Below are positions 26,898 through 35,477 of a DNA stretch of 64,000 nt, piece by piece. Position numbers and translations under genes: made by a program. Origin of the DNA: SZUA-442 sp963753185 (lineage in GTDB: Bacteria > Actinomycetota > Acidimicrobiia > Spongiisociales > UBA5794); the NCBI GenBank assembly GCA_963753185.1, contig CAVWBO010000007.1, positions 248,001 to 312,000 on the forward strand. The letters are read 5' to 3'. Numbering within the stretch: the first letter of the stretch is position 1; each line of letters begins with the position of its first letter. Under the pieces are notes generated by a model. It made no database searches and was not told the origin of the DNA. It was given only the letters and a program-made list of their open reading frames with translations.

Positions 26898-28565
26898 TCA
26901 GTCGAGGACGGCGCCGGTCTCTGCTGAGCCGACGAGCTTCGCGTACTTGGCGAGCGCGCCGGTTGCGTACCGGGGAGCGATCGGTGCCCACAGCTCGCGC
27001 CGCTTCGCGAGGACATCGTCGTCGACGAGGAGGTCGAGCGTCCGGCTCGGCAGGTCGACCCTGATCCGGTCGCCTTCCTCGACGAGGCCGATCGGCCCTC
27101 CGTTCGCCGCCTCTGGTGCGACGTGACCGATGCACATGCCCGTTGTCCCGCCGGAGAATCGGCCATCCGTGATGAGGAGAACGCTCTTGCCGAGACCTGC
27201 ACCCTTGATGGCTGCGGTGATTGCGAGCATCTCCCTCATCCCGGGACCGCCCTTGGGGCCCTCGTAGCGGATCACGACGACATCGTCGGGATGCAGGTCG
27301 TGGTTCCACAGTGCCTCGAGGGCGTGCTGCTCATCGTCGAATACACGGGCCCGCCCCTCGAACCGGTCGAGATCGATTCCCGCGATCTTCACCACGGCAC
27401 CCTCCGGTGCGAGCGATCCCCGCAGGATCGCGATGCCTCCATGGTCCGCAAGCGGCTGATCGACGGGACGAACGACGTCCTGGCCCTCCGGTAGGACCAC
27501 GTCGCTCAGGTTCTCCGCCATGGTGCGGCCGGTGACGGTCATGGTGTCTCCGTGGAGGAGGCCGGCGTCGAGCAGGGCGCGCAGCACGACGGGAACGCCA
27601 CCGATCCTGTCCAGATCGACCATGTGGTACCGACCGAACGGCTTCATGTCGCCGATGTGGGGGGTGCGCCGCGAGATCCTGTCGAAGTCCTCGAGGGTGA
27701 GGTCGACCCTGGCCTCGTGGGCCATGGCCATGAGGTGCAGTACCGCGTTCGTGGACCCGCCGAGGGCCATGACCGTCGTGATCGCGTTCTCGAAGGCCTC
27801 CCTCGTCATGATGTCACGCGGTCGGACGTCGGCTTCGAGCAGCCGGACCACCGCCTCTCCTGACAGCCGTGCGTACTCCTCGAGCCTGGCGTCGACTGCC
27901 GGCACGGATGCAGAACCGGGAAGGGACATCCCGATCGCCTCCCCGACGGACGCCATGGTGTTGGCCGTGAACATGCCAGCGCACGATCCGGCTCCGGGAC
28001 AGGCGTTCTGCTCTATCTCGAGGAGTTGGGCGTCCGTGATCGTTCCCTCGGAGTGTGCGCCGATGCCTTCGAAGACGTCGACGATCGAGATGTCCTTCCC
28101 GCCGACTCGGCCGGGGAGGCTCGAGCCGCCGTAGAGGAACACGGAGGGAAGGTTGTGCCTGGCGGCCGCCATCAGCATCCCGGGCAGTGACTTGTCACAC
28201 CCCGCTATGGCGACCATGCCGTCGAAGCGCTCGGCATGCATGACCAGCTCGACCGAGTCGGCGATGACCTCGCGTGACACGAGGGACGCCCGCATGCCCT
28301 CGTGGCCCATCGAGATCCCGTCCGACACAGCGATCGTCGCGAACTCGAGTCCGACGGCCCCGCTGTTCCTGACCCCGACCTTGGCGATGCCTGCCAGCTT
28401 CGGACCGGTCACGTTGCACGGCGTCACCTCGTTGCCGGCCGAGACCACGCCGATCTGGGAGCGGGCGAAATCGTCCTCGCCGAGGCCGACCGCTCGTAGC
28501 ATGGCCCTCGCACCAGCGCGGGCGGGGCCGATCGTGACGTCCTGGGAGTGAATCTTCTTCGCCAT
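26898..28565 (-). CDS. ilvD: Dihydroxy-acid dehydratase
   Basis: 555 aa iron-sulfur enzyme of branched-chain amino-acid synthesis, giving 2-keto acids from dihydroxy acids. The three cluster cysteines are visible: Cys50 (EVTPCN), Cys123 (AGCDKSLPG) and Cys195 (CPGAGSCAGMFTANTM). The C-terminal ITDGRFSGGTTG signature is intact. I use ATG 28565, matching the family start; 11 extra codons up to 28598 are possible. Divergent from the LCP gene, with which the longer form would come within 46 bp. Confidence 0.95.
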   Translation of the reverse strand: MAKKIHSQDVTIGPARAGARAMLRAVGLGEDDFARSQIGVVSAGNEVTPCNVTGPKLAGIAKVGVRNSGAVGLEFATIAVSDGISMGHEGMRASLVSREVIADSVELVMHAERFDGMVAIAGCDKSLPGMLMAAARHNLPSVFLYGGSSLPGRVGGKDISIVDVFEGIGAHSEGTITDAQLLEIEQNACPGAGSCAGMFTANTMASVGEAIGMSLPGSASVPAVDARLEEYARLSGEAVVRLLEADVRPRDIMTREAFENAITTVMALGGSTNAVLHLMAMAHEARVDLTLEDFDRISRRTPHIGDMKPFGRYHMVDLDRIGGVPVVLRALLDAGLLHGDTMTVTGRTMAENLSDVVLPEGQDVVRPVDQPLADHGGIAILRGSLAPEGAVVKIAGIDLDRFEGRARVFDDEQHALEALWNHDLHPDDVVVIRYEGPKGGPGMREMLAITAAIKGAGLGKSVLLITDGRFSGGTTGMCIGHVAPEAANGGPIGLVEEGDRIRVDLPSRTLDLLVDDDVLAKRRELWAPIAPRYATGALAKYAKLVGSAETGAVLD

Positions 28566-28643
28566 CGCCACAGCGTACCGTGGGTGCATCTGGTCCATTT
28601 TGCGACGGCCGCTATCGGGGTCCGATGCGTAACCTCACCGATC

Positions 28644-29687
28644 ATGTCCTCAGTCACCGAGACCTTTCCTGAGATCCCGCGCGTGGAAGTCGCACCCCCG
28701 CCGCAGAAGCCGAAACGGCGCTGGAGCCTTGCACAGAAGTTCTTCCTCTTCCTGCTCGGATTCACAGCCGTCGCCGTGTTCGCCGGATACGGCTTCCTGC
28801 GATACACCGAGGGGAAGATCGACCGCATCGCTGCGGCCGATGTCGCCTCCCTCGCACCTGTCGTGGCCTCCGGCGATCCCATCAACTTCCTCCTCGTCGG
28901 CGTCGACGACCGGTCATCGATACCTGACGACTGGGAGGACACGTTCGGCAACTTCGCCGGTCGACGCACGGACGTGGTCATGCTGGCCCACGTCGTACCA
29001 GGTGGAAGCATCCAGATGCTGTCGATCCCGCGTGACTGGCGCACGGACATCCCGGGTCACGGGACGAACCGGATCAACGCGGCGTATGTCATCGGCGGGC
29101 CAGACCTGCTCATCCAATCCGTGCAGTCCGAGACGGGAATACCCGTCAACCACTACGTCGAAATCGACTTCGGCGGTGTCGGCAAGGTCGTGGACTCGCT
29201 CGGTGGCGTCACGCTCGACTTCGAGTATCCCGGACGGGATCTCACGTCTGGCTTCCGCGTCGAGGCAGGCCGACAGACACTCAACGGCGAACAGGCGGTC
29301 GCGTATGCGCGCTCGCGCAAGTACCAGGAACAGCGCAACGGGGAGTGGACGGCCGCGGGTGGCGGCGACATTGCACGAACCGGCCGCCAGCAGCAGATAC
29401 TGATCGCGTTGTTCAACCAGGCGACATCGCCGTCGAGTGCGTTCAACCTGACGAGCTTCCTTCCAACGTTCGCAGACCAGATAACGGCGGACGAGGGCCT
29501 CACACTCGCGAGGATGGCCGATCTCGGGAGGACCGCCCTGTCGCTCGACGGCCGGGCCATCGATGCCGCGACGCTGCCGGTGAGGGCCACGAGCGGTAGC
29601 GACGGGCGATCATACGTCGTTCCGATCGAGACGACCCAGAGCTACATCGACGCCTTCATCGCCGGACTGCCGTTCCCGCGGGAGTAG
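28644..29687 (+). CDS. LytR-CpsA-Psr family protein
   Basis: 347 aa. A basic cytoplasmic N-terminus and one membrane helix (about residues 34-52) precede the extracytoplasmic LCP domain. Key parts are NFLLVGVDDRS, RRTDVVMLAHV, QMLSIPRDWRTDIPG and NRINAAYVIGGP, which hold the arginines and aspartates that bind the polyprenyl pyrophosphate. LCP proteins attach teichoic acid, arabinogalactan or capsule polymers to peptidoglycan. Which polymer cannot be told. The ATG at 28644 gives the expected topology. Confidence 0.92.
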   Translation: MSSVTETFPEIPRVEVAPPPQKPKRRWSLAQKFFLFLLGFTAVAVFAGYGFLRYTEGKIDRIAAADVASLAPVVASGDPINFLLVGVDDRSSIPDDWEDTFGNFAGRRTDVVMLAHVVPGGSIQMLSIPRDWRTDIPGHGTNRINAAYVIGGPDLLIQSVQSETGIPVNHYVEIDFGGVGKVVDSLGGVTLDFEYPGRDLTSGFRVEAGRQTLNGEQAVAYARSRKYQEQRNGEWTAAGGGDIARTGRQQQILIALFNQATSPSSAFNLTSFLPTFADQITADEGLTLARMADLGRTALSLDGRAIDAATLPVRATSGSDGRSYVVPIETTQSYIDAFIAGLPFPRE

Positions 29688-29751
29688 CCCATCGAGTAGC
29701 GAGACACAACCGCGACGCGGTGGTGCCGAACGACCTCGAGACGCATCCTTC

Positions 29752-30933
29752 TCAAAGGGAACCAACGGCCTCGACGAGGGCGTCGATCTCCTCCTCCGTG
29801 TTGAACACATGGACCGACGCACGGACGAGGTCCACGAGACCGCGCTCGGTCATGTCCACAGGTGCCGAGTTCCTCGTGGACGTCGACACGTTGATGGAAC
29901 GCACGGCGAGTGCGTCCCTGACGTCATCTGAGGACCAGCCGTCCACGGCGAACATGACGATGCCACCCTTCACGGTGCCCTTGTCGTGCATGGTCACACC
30001 GGGAACCTCCGAGATGGCCAACCGCATCGTTGCGGCGAGCGACTGGATCCGATTCCAGATCCGATCCATCCCGAGGTCGAGTGCGTACTGGGCCGCGGCG
30101 CCGAGGCCCACGACGTTCGCATAGTTCTTCTCCCACGTCTCGAACCGCCTGGCGTCGGGTCGCAGCTCATAGCGATCGGGCGTGATGAGCGTCGCGTTGT
30201 GCAGCTCCACGAACACCGGATCGAGGCGGTCCATGAAGTCGCCCCTCACGAAGAGGAACCCCTCGCCGCGTGGTCCGCGGAGGAACTTGCGGGAGGTCGA
30301 GCTCAGCATGTCACACCCGATCGCCCCCACGTCCACGGGAACGTGGCCGACCGACTGGCACGCATCGAGCAGGAAGGGGACGCCGTGTCGGCGAGCCACC
30401 TCCCCCACGGACTCGACGGGGTTGACGACCGCGGAGTGCGTCGGGATGTGGTTCAGGGTGATGAGCCTCGTGGACCCATCGATGGAAGCCTCGAGGGCGT
30501 CGACGTCGATGTCGCCCTCTGGGGTGTCCGGCACGACCTGTACGACGATGCCGCGTGTGTCACGCAGGTGCAGGTACGCGGCCCAGTTCGACACGTACTC
30601 GGTCGTCGTCGTGAGGATTCGGTCACCCTCGCCGAGACCGAGGCCGTAGAGGGCCATGTCCCAAGCCCTCGTTGCGCAGTCCGACAGTGCGATCTCGGCC
30701 GGGTCGGCCCCGATCAGCTCCGCGATTGACGAATACACCGCCTCGATCTCGTCCCCGAGCGCGTCCGCTGTCTCGTACCCGCCGTGGAAGATCTCGTAGT
30801 CGAGGTACCGCTGGATGGCGTCGATGACAGGGACGGGCATGAGGGACGATCCCGCATTGTTGAAGTGCGTGACCGTCGATGCCCCGGGTGTCGCTGCGCG
30901 GAGCGCCTCGACCTCGAAGGAGTCGAACGTCAC
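29752..30933 (-). CDS. Class V aminotransferase (cysteine desulfurase / selenocysteine lyase-like)
   Basis: 393 aa PLP protein. HFNNAGSSLMP at the N-terminus, the HNHIPTHSAV-type segment (LNHIPTHSAVVNP), DACQSVGHVPVDV and Lys216 in SSTSRKFLRGPRG are typical of the SufS/CsdA/EgtE branch. A GTG start at 30933 overlaps the stop of the SDR gene (GTGA), so it is the second gene of a pair. No Fe-S assembly genes are nearby; an EgtE-like or other C-S lyase role is possible. Confidence 0.85.
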   Translation of the reverse strand: MTFDSFEVEALRAATPGASTVTHFNNAGSSLMPVPVIDAIQRYLDYEIFHGGYETADALGDEIEAVYSSIAELIGADPAEIALSDCATRAWDMALYGLGLGEGDRILTTTTEYVSNWAAYLHLRDTRGIVVQVVPDTPEGDIDVDALEASIDGSTRLITLNHIPTHSAVVNPVESVGEVARRHGVPFLLDACQSVGHVPVDVGAIGCDMLSSTSRKFLRGPRGEGFLFVRGDFMDRLDPVFVELHNATLITPDRYELRPDARRFETWEKNYANVVGLGAAAQYALDLGMDRIWNRIQSLAATMRLAISEVPGVTMHDKGTVKGGIVMFAVDGWSSDDVRDALAVRSINVSTSTRNSAPVDMTERGLVDLVRASVHVFNTEEEIDALVEAVGSL

Positions 30934-31700
30934 GGAACGAGCCTTCCTTCCATGCCGCCAGCGACCACCACGACCTGACCTGTCTGGTGTGGCGAGAGCG
31001 CGTCGGATGCGAGGAACACGACCTGACGGGCGACGTCCTCGGGGGTCGCGAGGGACTTGCGGGCCATCGTCGCGGTGGCGCGGTCGAAGCGCGCAGGGTC
31101 GATGCCGGCTTCGGCCCTCTTGGGCGTCACCGTCCACCCGGGGGCAACCGCGTTGACCCTGACACCGTCACCGATGCGAGCCGCCTCGTTCTTGAGGGAC
31201 AGCAGGAAGCCAGACGTCAGGGCGGACTTCGCGGCGGCGTAGTCCGCATGCCCCGCCTCACCGAAGATGCCTGCGGTCGAAGCCGTGAACACGAGTGATC
31301 CGTGGCCCGTCGTCGATGCATGGGCGAGGAAGGCGCGGGCGGTCAGGAACGCCGTCGTGAGGTTGCGGTCGACAACGTCCCTCCACCGTGCGAGGCCCAT
31401 GTCCCAGACGGGGACATCGGTGGACGGGTACCAGCCAGCGTTCGCCACGCACACGTCGAGGCCACCGAGGGCGTCGATGGTCGACGAGAAGACGCCCGCC
31501 ACCTCGCCCTCGTCGGTGAGATCCCCCTCGACGCACGACCCGCCGATCTCGCCTGCCAGTCGCTCTGCGGCCTTCCTGCTGGTGTGATGGTGGACGGCGA
31601 CCGAGGCGCCTTCGGCGGCGAACGCCCGACAGATGGCGGCTCCGATTCCTCCGGCTCCCCCTGTCACCAACACCCGTGCACCGCCGAGACCCGTCTCCAT
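30930..31700 (-). CDS. Short-chain dehydrogenase/reductase
   Basis: 256 aa classical SDR. VTGGAGGIGAAICRAF binds the nucleotide, NAGWYPS is the NAG motif, Ser is in VFTASTAGIFG and the catalytic Tyr-xxx-Lys in DYAAAKSAL. The end AGGMEGRLVP is slightly atypical. The substrate is unknown. Co-translated with the downstream class V aminotransferase. Confidence 0.9.
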   Translation of the reverse strand: METGLGGARVLVTGGAGGIGAAICRAFAAEGASVAVHHHTSRKAAERLAGEIGGSCVEGDLTDEGEVAGVFSSTIDALGGLDVCVANAGWYPSTDVPVWDMGLARWRDVVDRNLTTAFLTARAFLAHASTTGHGSLVFTASTAGIFGEAGHADYAAAKSALTSGFLLSLKNEAARIGDGVRVNAVAPGWTVTPKRAEAGIDPARFDRATATMARKSLATPEDVARQVVFLASDALSPHQTGQVVVVAGGMEGRLVP

Positions 31701-31807
31701 GGAAGGAAGGCTAGGCGGAGCGATCCCACTGGGAGGACTCCTTCCCAGCGGCGAACGTCGCTGGACGGCGCACTACCGTTCCCTGGCCCGCGGACCGAGA
31801 GGACACC

Positions 31808-32197
31808 TTGGAACTACCCGACGATGTCAAACAGGCAGTGGACGAGCGGGTCTTCGTGCACCTTGCGACCGTCATGCCGGATGGTTCGCCGCAGGTGTCG
31901 GTGATCTGGATCGGTCGGAGGGGGGACACGCTGCTGTTCTCGACGGCCGAGGGACGGGTCAAGACGGACAACATCCGAAGGGACCAACGCGTTGCCCTGT
32001 CCTTCACAGCCGTCGACGACGAGTACCGCAACTACGTGCTTCGCGGAAGGGTCACACGTTTCGAGGCGGATGGCTGGTGGCTGATCGACGAACTCGCACG
32101 CAAGTACACAGACGCTGACGAGTACCGATGGAAGACACCGGGCCAGGTCCGTGTCAACGGCGAGATCGAAATCGACACGGTCGGGCTGAACCGCTGA
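31808..32197 (+). CDS. PPOX-class flavin/F420-dependent protein
   Basis: 129 aa split-barrel protein of the pyridoxamine-phosphate-oxidase-like superfamily. FVHLATVMPDGSPQVSVIWI and LLFSTAEGRVKTDNIRRDQRVALS are the flavin or F420 phosphate-binding segments typical of F420-dependent reductases of actinobacteria. It starts with TTG at 31808 after GAGAGGA. Its stop overlaps the ATG of the Fur-family gene (TGATG). Confidence 0.82.
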   Translation: MELPDDVKQAVDERVFVHLATVMPDGSPQVSVIWIGRRGDTLLFSTAEGRVKTDNIRRDQRVALSFTAVDDEYRNYVLRGRVTRFEADGWWLIDELARKYTDADEYRWKTPGQVRVNGEIEIDTVGLNR

Positions 32198-32637
32198 TGC
32201 ACGTGTCGCCAGACGAGCTCGTCGACGTCCTCCGGCGAGACGGATTGCGGATCACCGAACCGAGGCGACTCGTGTGCGAGGTCGTCGCCACCCGCCATCA
32301 CGAGCACCTGACGGCTGCCGCGATCTACGACATCGTCCAGACGGAGTCGGACGGGGACCTCGATCGAGCAACGGTGTACCGAACCCTCGACGCGCTCGAG
32401 TCTGCGGGCGTCATCAAACACGGACACATCGGCCATGGGCCGACCGTGTACCACCTCGCCGAGGAATCGTCCCATCAGCATGTCGTGTGTGACACGTGCG
32501 GAACGGTCCGGTCCATCGACGATGATTCGATCGCTCCCCTGATCGCAGCCATCGAGTCCGGCACGGGGTTCAGGATCGACGTCGAGCACTTCGCCCTGAG
32601 CGGGCGATGCGCGAGCTGTGTCGACGGGTCCACCTGA
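32197..32637 (+). CDS. Fur-family metal regulator (Nur- or Zur-like candidate)
   Basis: 146 aa. An N-terminal winged helix (residues about 15-85, with DRATVYRTLDALESAGVI) is followed by a dimerisation domain holding HQHVVCDTCG and RCASC, two CxxC pairs for structural zinc. It sits upstream of a nickel/cobalt-type ECF transporter whose leader holds a Nur-like palindrome, so a nickel-sensing Nur role is likely. Zur or Fur cannot be excluded from the protein alone. Confidence 0.88.
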   Translation: MHVSPDELVDVLRRDGLRITEPRRLVCEVVATRHHEHLTAAAIYDIVQTESDGDLDRATVYRTLDALESAGVIKHGHIGHGPTVYHLAEESSHQHVVCDTCGTVRSIDDDSIAPLIAAIESGTGFRIDVEHFALSGRCASCVDGST

Positions 32638-32799
32638 GGGCCCGGCGCCCCCGTCTTCCCATACTCAGCCACCCCGGACTGCCCTTCACGACCGCGTCTG
32701 CGCGAGGCTCTCCCCGGTGCCTTGTGCACCAGCTCTCTGGGCGCTGAGTGACAAATGGCGCCGACTGCCTGGGGCGCTGAGATGTCGAGGTGCTACCCT

Positions 32800-32820
32800 T
32801 GTTGCGACGGCTTCGCAACA
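32800..32820 (+). promoter_or_regulatory. Nur-like operator before cbiM
   Basis: TGTTGCGA-N5-TCGCAACA is a perfect 8-bp inverted repeat ending right before the GGAGG ribosome site of cbiM. It contains TTGC-N9-GCAA, matching the uppercase positions of the Streptomyces Nur box tTGCaa-N5-ttGCAA. As RNA it would also form a hairpin touching the ribosome site. The rest of the 191-bp gap shows no riboswitch that I can recognise. Confidence 0.6.
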
Positions 32821-32828
32821 GGAGGCCC

Positions 32829-33506
32829 ATGCACATACCCGACGGGTTCATCAATGCAGGCGTGTCAGCCGCTGCAGGCGTCGGTGCCGCAGGCGGGTTT
32901 GCGTACGCTCTCCGCAAGCTTCGCACCTATCTGACCGAACGGCTCGTCCCCCTCGCCGCGCTCACGGCAGCCTTCGTATTCGCAGCCCAGATGGTGAACT
33001 TCCCGGTGCTTCCCGGGATGAGCGGGCACCTTATCGGCGGTGTCCTCGCAGCGGTCCTCGTCGGCCCAGCCGCCGGGTACGTCATCCTCGCGATCGTCCT
33101 GATCGTCCAGGCATTCCTGTTCGCCGACGGTGGCCTGTCAGCGCTGGGTCTGAACATCATCAACATGAGCCTCGTGGCATCCGTTGGCGGCTACTACGTC
33201 TACCGGGCGATCGTGAGGTTCACCTCGAGGACTCACAGGGCGGTTGCCGTGTCAGCCGGTGTCGCTGCCTTCATCTCGGTGCCGATGTCCGCCCTCGCAT
33301 TCGCCGTGGAGTTCGCGATCGGCGGGACCGCAGACTCGGTATCGCTCGCCTCGGTGTTGTGGGCGATGCTCACGACCCACGCCCTGATCGGGATCGGTGA
33401 AGGGTTGATCACGTTCTTCGTGATACTCGCCGTCGTCCAGGCACGACCCGACCTCGTCTACGGGGCACCCGACTACATCGGCGAGCGCACGGAGGCGCTC
33501 GTATGA
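32829..33506 (+). CDS. cbiM: CbiM/NikM substrate-binding membrane component of a Co/Ni ECF transporter
   Basis: 225 aa with six or seven membrane helices. The mature N-terminus MHIPDGF places His2 next to the start for metal binding, as in CbiM/NikM, and MVNFPVLPGMSGHLIGGVLAA carries further conserved His. This fixes the ATG at 32829 over the upstream frame. GGAGG lies 3 bp before the ATG. It is first of a four-gene unit with overlapping ends. Confidence 0.93.
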   Translation: MHIPDGFINAGVSAAAGVGAAGGFAYALRKLRTYLTERLVPLAALTAAFVFAAQMVNFPVLPGMSGHLIGGVLAAVLVGPAAGYVILAIVLIVQAFLFADGGLSALGLNIINMSLVASVGGYYVYRAIVRFTSRTHRAVAVSAGVAAFISVPMSALAFAVEFAIGGTADSVSLASVLWAMLTTHALIGIGEGLITFFVILAVVQARPDLVYGAPDYIGERTEALV

Positions 33507-33817
33507 ACAGGAACACCGTCCTGGTCATCGTCGCGGTCGTCGTGATTGCGTTGACGGGGATCGTGCTGAGCCAATTCGCCTCCTCCAAACCCGATGGGCT
33601 CGAGTATGTCGCAGGGGAACAGGGATTCGACGAGACCGCCCAGGACCACACCCTCGGGGACGCTCCCCTCGCCGACTACGGGGAGAACCTCGACCAGGAC
33701 CCGTCGACCGCCACCGCGATCGCCGGCCTCGTCGGAGTGGCGGTGACAGCTCTGTTCGCCGTCGGGCTCTTCTGGCTCGCACGCAACAAGACACCGGAAC
33801 CTTCATCGAAGCCGTGA
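33503..33817 (+). CDS. CbiN/NikN-like PDGLE-domain protein
   Basis: 104 aa. Two membrane helices (residues 5-22 and 72-91) flank a loop starting SSKPDGLEYVA, the PDGLE signature of the small subunit of Co/Ni ECF transporters. It overlaps cbiM by ATGA. Confidence 0.88.
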   Translation: MNRNTVLVIVAVVVIALTGIVLSQFASSKPDGLEYVAGEQGFDETAQDHTLGDAPLADYGENLDQDPSTATAIAGLVGVAVTALFAVGLFWLARNKTPEPSSKP

Positions 33818-33841
33818 CCGACGTCGGGGCGTCCGATCGCC

Positions 33842-34606
33842 ATGTCGGGTAGCCACGTCCACGCGCTGTACCTCCACGGGCATTCGCCCGTGCACCGTGC
33901 CGCACCCCAGATCAAGATCGCGACGGTCTTCGGGGCGTTGCTGGCCATCGTGTCGACCCCTCGGGAGGCGATCTGGGCATTCGGTGTCTACGCGGCCGTG
34001 ATCGTCGCCATCGCGGCCACGGCAGGCCTGACACCGACGTTCGCCGCACGGAGAATGACGATCGAGATCCCGTTCCTCATCCTCGCCGCGCTGCTCCCCA
34101 TCTTCGGATCCGGCCCGACCACGGAGCTGCTCGGCTTCGATCTGTCGACCGCTGGGCTGTGGGATGCGTGGAACATCGTCGCGAAGGCGACGCTCGGCCT
34201 CGCGATCGCGGTGATCCTCGGGGCGACCACGGAGGTCACCGAGATGCTCGCAGGGCTCGACGGCCTTCGGGTGCCCTCGATCGTGACCGCGATCGCTGGT
34301 TTCATGGTCCGGTACATCGACGTCATCACCGGGGATTGGTCGCGCATGAGGGTCGCGATGACATCCCGAGGGCACGATCCCCGTTGGTTCATGCAGGTGG
34401 GCCCGTACGCTCGCACCGTGGGTGTGATGTTCATCAGGACGCTCGAGCGTGGCGAGCGCGTCTACCTCTCGATGGCGTCGCGCGGCTACACGGGCACCAT
34501 GCCCGCCTCCCTCCAACCAGCGACCCCGCGAATCCAGTGGCTCATCTCGGGATCGCTCGTCTCCGCTGCGTGGCTCGTCTGCGCCGTTGCCTGGATGGTG
34601 CCATGA
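33842..34606 (+). CDS. cbiQ: CbiQ/NikQ energy-coupling transmembrane protein
   Basis: 254 aa T-component. An N-terminal HSPVHRAAPQIKI segment is followed by four or five helices and the two cytoplasmic ATPase-contact motifs, MTSRGHDP and MASRGYTG (consensus A-x-R-G). It couples ATP hydrolysis by CbiO to the CbiM substrate pocket. It overlaps cbiO by ATGA. Confidence 0.93.
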   Translation: MSGSHVHALYLHGHSPVHRAAPQIKIATVFGALLAIVSTPREAIWAFGVYAAVIVAIAATAGLTPTFAARRMTIEIPFLILAALLPIFGSGPTTELLGFDLSTAGLWDAWNIVAKATLGLAIAVILGATTEVTEMLAGLDGLRVPSIVTAIAGFMVRYIDVITGDWSRMRVAMTSRGHDPRWFMQVGPYARTVGVMFIRTLERGERVYLSMASRGYTGTMPASLQPATPRIQWLISGSLVSAAWLVCAVAWMVP

Positions 34607-35334
34607 GCGTTCCCGTCATTTCCGTCGAGGACCTGTCCTTCCGGTACCCGGACGGGACTCCAGCGCTCGACCACGTCGACCTCCACATCCACCGGGGTGA
34701 GCGGGTCGCCTTGCTCGGACCCAATGGTGCTGGCAAGACGACGCTCGTCCTTCACCTGAATGGGATCCACATGCCCCAAACGGGGACGGTGAGCGTTTCG
34801 GGCATCGCGATCGCACGGGATTCGGTCATGGAGGCACGCCGAAGGGTCGGGATCGTCTTCCAGGACCCCGACGACCAGCTCTTCATGCCTACCGTGGCGG
34901 CTGACGTCGCATTCGGTCCGCGAAACCTGGGCCTCGGCGATGAGGACGTCGCGGAACGGGTCCGCCGTGCCCTCGACGCCGTCGAGGTCACCGACCTCGC
35001 CGACCGGTCGCCCAACCATCTCTCGTTCGGCCAGAAGCGCCGCGCAGCGATCGCAGGCGTCCTCGCGATGGAACCCGACATCGTCGTGCTGGACGAGCCG
35101 ACGGCAAACCTCGACCCTGCGGCGCGGACCGAGCTCACCCGCGTCCTCGCGGGCCTCGACGTCACACAGCTGATCGTGACCCACGACCTGCTCTACGCGC
35201 TCGAGGTGTGTGAGCGAAGCGTGATCATCGACCACGGTGCGATCGTGGCAGACGGACCGACCCGTGCGATCCTCGGCGACACAGCGCTGCTCTCGGCCCA
35301 TCGCCTGGCGCTCCCGTTCGGGGTGACGATCTAG
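34603..35334 (+). CDS. cbiO: CbiO/NikO energy-coupling ATPase
   Basis: 243 aa ABC ATPase. Walker A is GPNGAGKTT, the Q-loop is FQDPDDQLF, the signature reads HLSFGQKRRAAIAG (SFGQK instead of LSGGQ, as in CbiO), Walker B is DIVVLDEPTANLDP and the switch His is in IVTHDLLY. The 3' end (35155-35346) is repeated at 38490-38612 with an internal 69-bp deletion. Confidence 0.94.
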   Translation: MSVPVISVEDLSFRYPDGTPALDHVDLHIHRGERVALLGPNGAGKTTLVLHLNGIHMPQTGTVSVSGIAIARDSVMEARRRVGIVFQDPDDQLFMPTVAADVAFGPRNLGLGDEDVAERVRRALDAVEVTDLADRSPNHLSFGQKRRAAIAGVLAMEPDIVVLDEPTANLDPAARTELTRVLAGLDVTQLIVTHDLLYALEVCERSVIIDHGAIVADGPTRAILGDTALLSAHRLALPFGVTI

Positions 35335-35346
35335 TCGCACCGTCAC
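35155..35346 (+). repeat. Direct repeat, copy A (3' end of cbiO)
   Basis: 192 bp that recur at 38490-38612 with about seven substitutions and one 69-bp deletion (35179-35247) between two GATCGTG boxes. The two copies flank the SLC12-like transporter locus. The match continues 12 bp past the cbiO stop. Confidence 0.9.
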
Positions 35347-35456
35347 GTGGTGGCATCGACTTCCAGGAGGGCCACCAGTACCTGGTCACCGCCACGGACG
35401 GTGTTTCGAACTACTGCGGGTACAGCGGCCATCGACGCCCGAGATGGTGGCGAGGG
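35347..35456 (+). pseudogene. Possible gene fragment
   Basis: One frame reads GGIDFQEGHQYLVTATDG and then VSNYCGYSG before a stop near 35460. This looks like the C-terminal end of a secreted protein, without a start or upstream part. It begins exactly where the cbiO repeat ends, as if a gene had been cut by the rearrangement. Weak; it may be chance. Confidence 0.25.
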
Positions 35457-35477
35457 TGATGACCGACACTCCAACCC

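Noticed and set aside
26803..27309. Minus-strand frame ending SIEYCAA at 26803
   Set aside because: Most of it is an ilvD shadow; only its last ten codons are real, as the start of the selenoprotein.
32638..32828. Cobalamin riboswitch before cbiM
   Set aside because: No B12-box or multi-stem leader seen; the only clear structure is the Nur-like inverted repeat.
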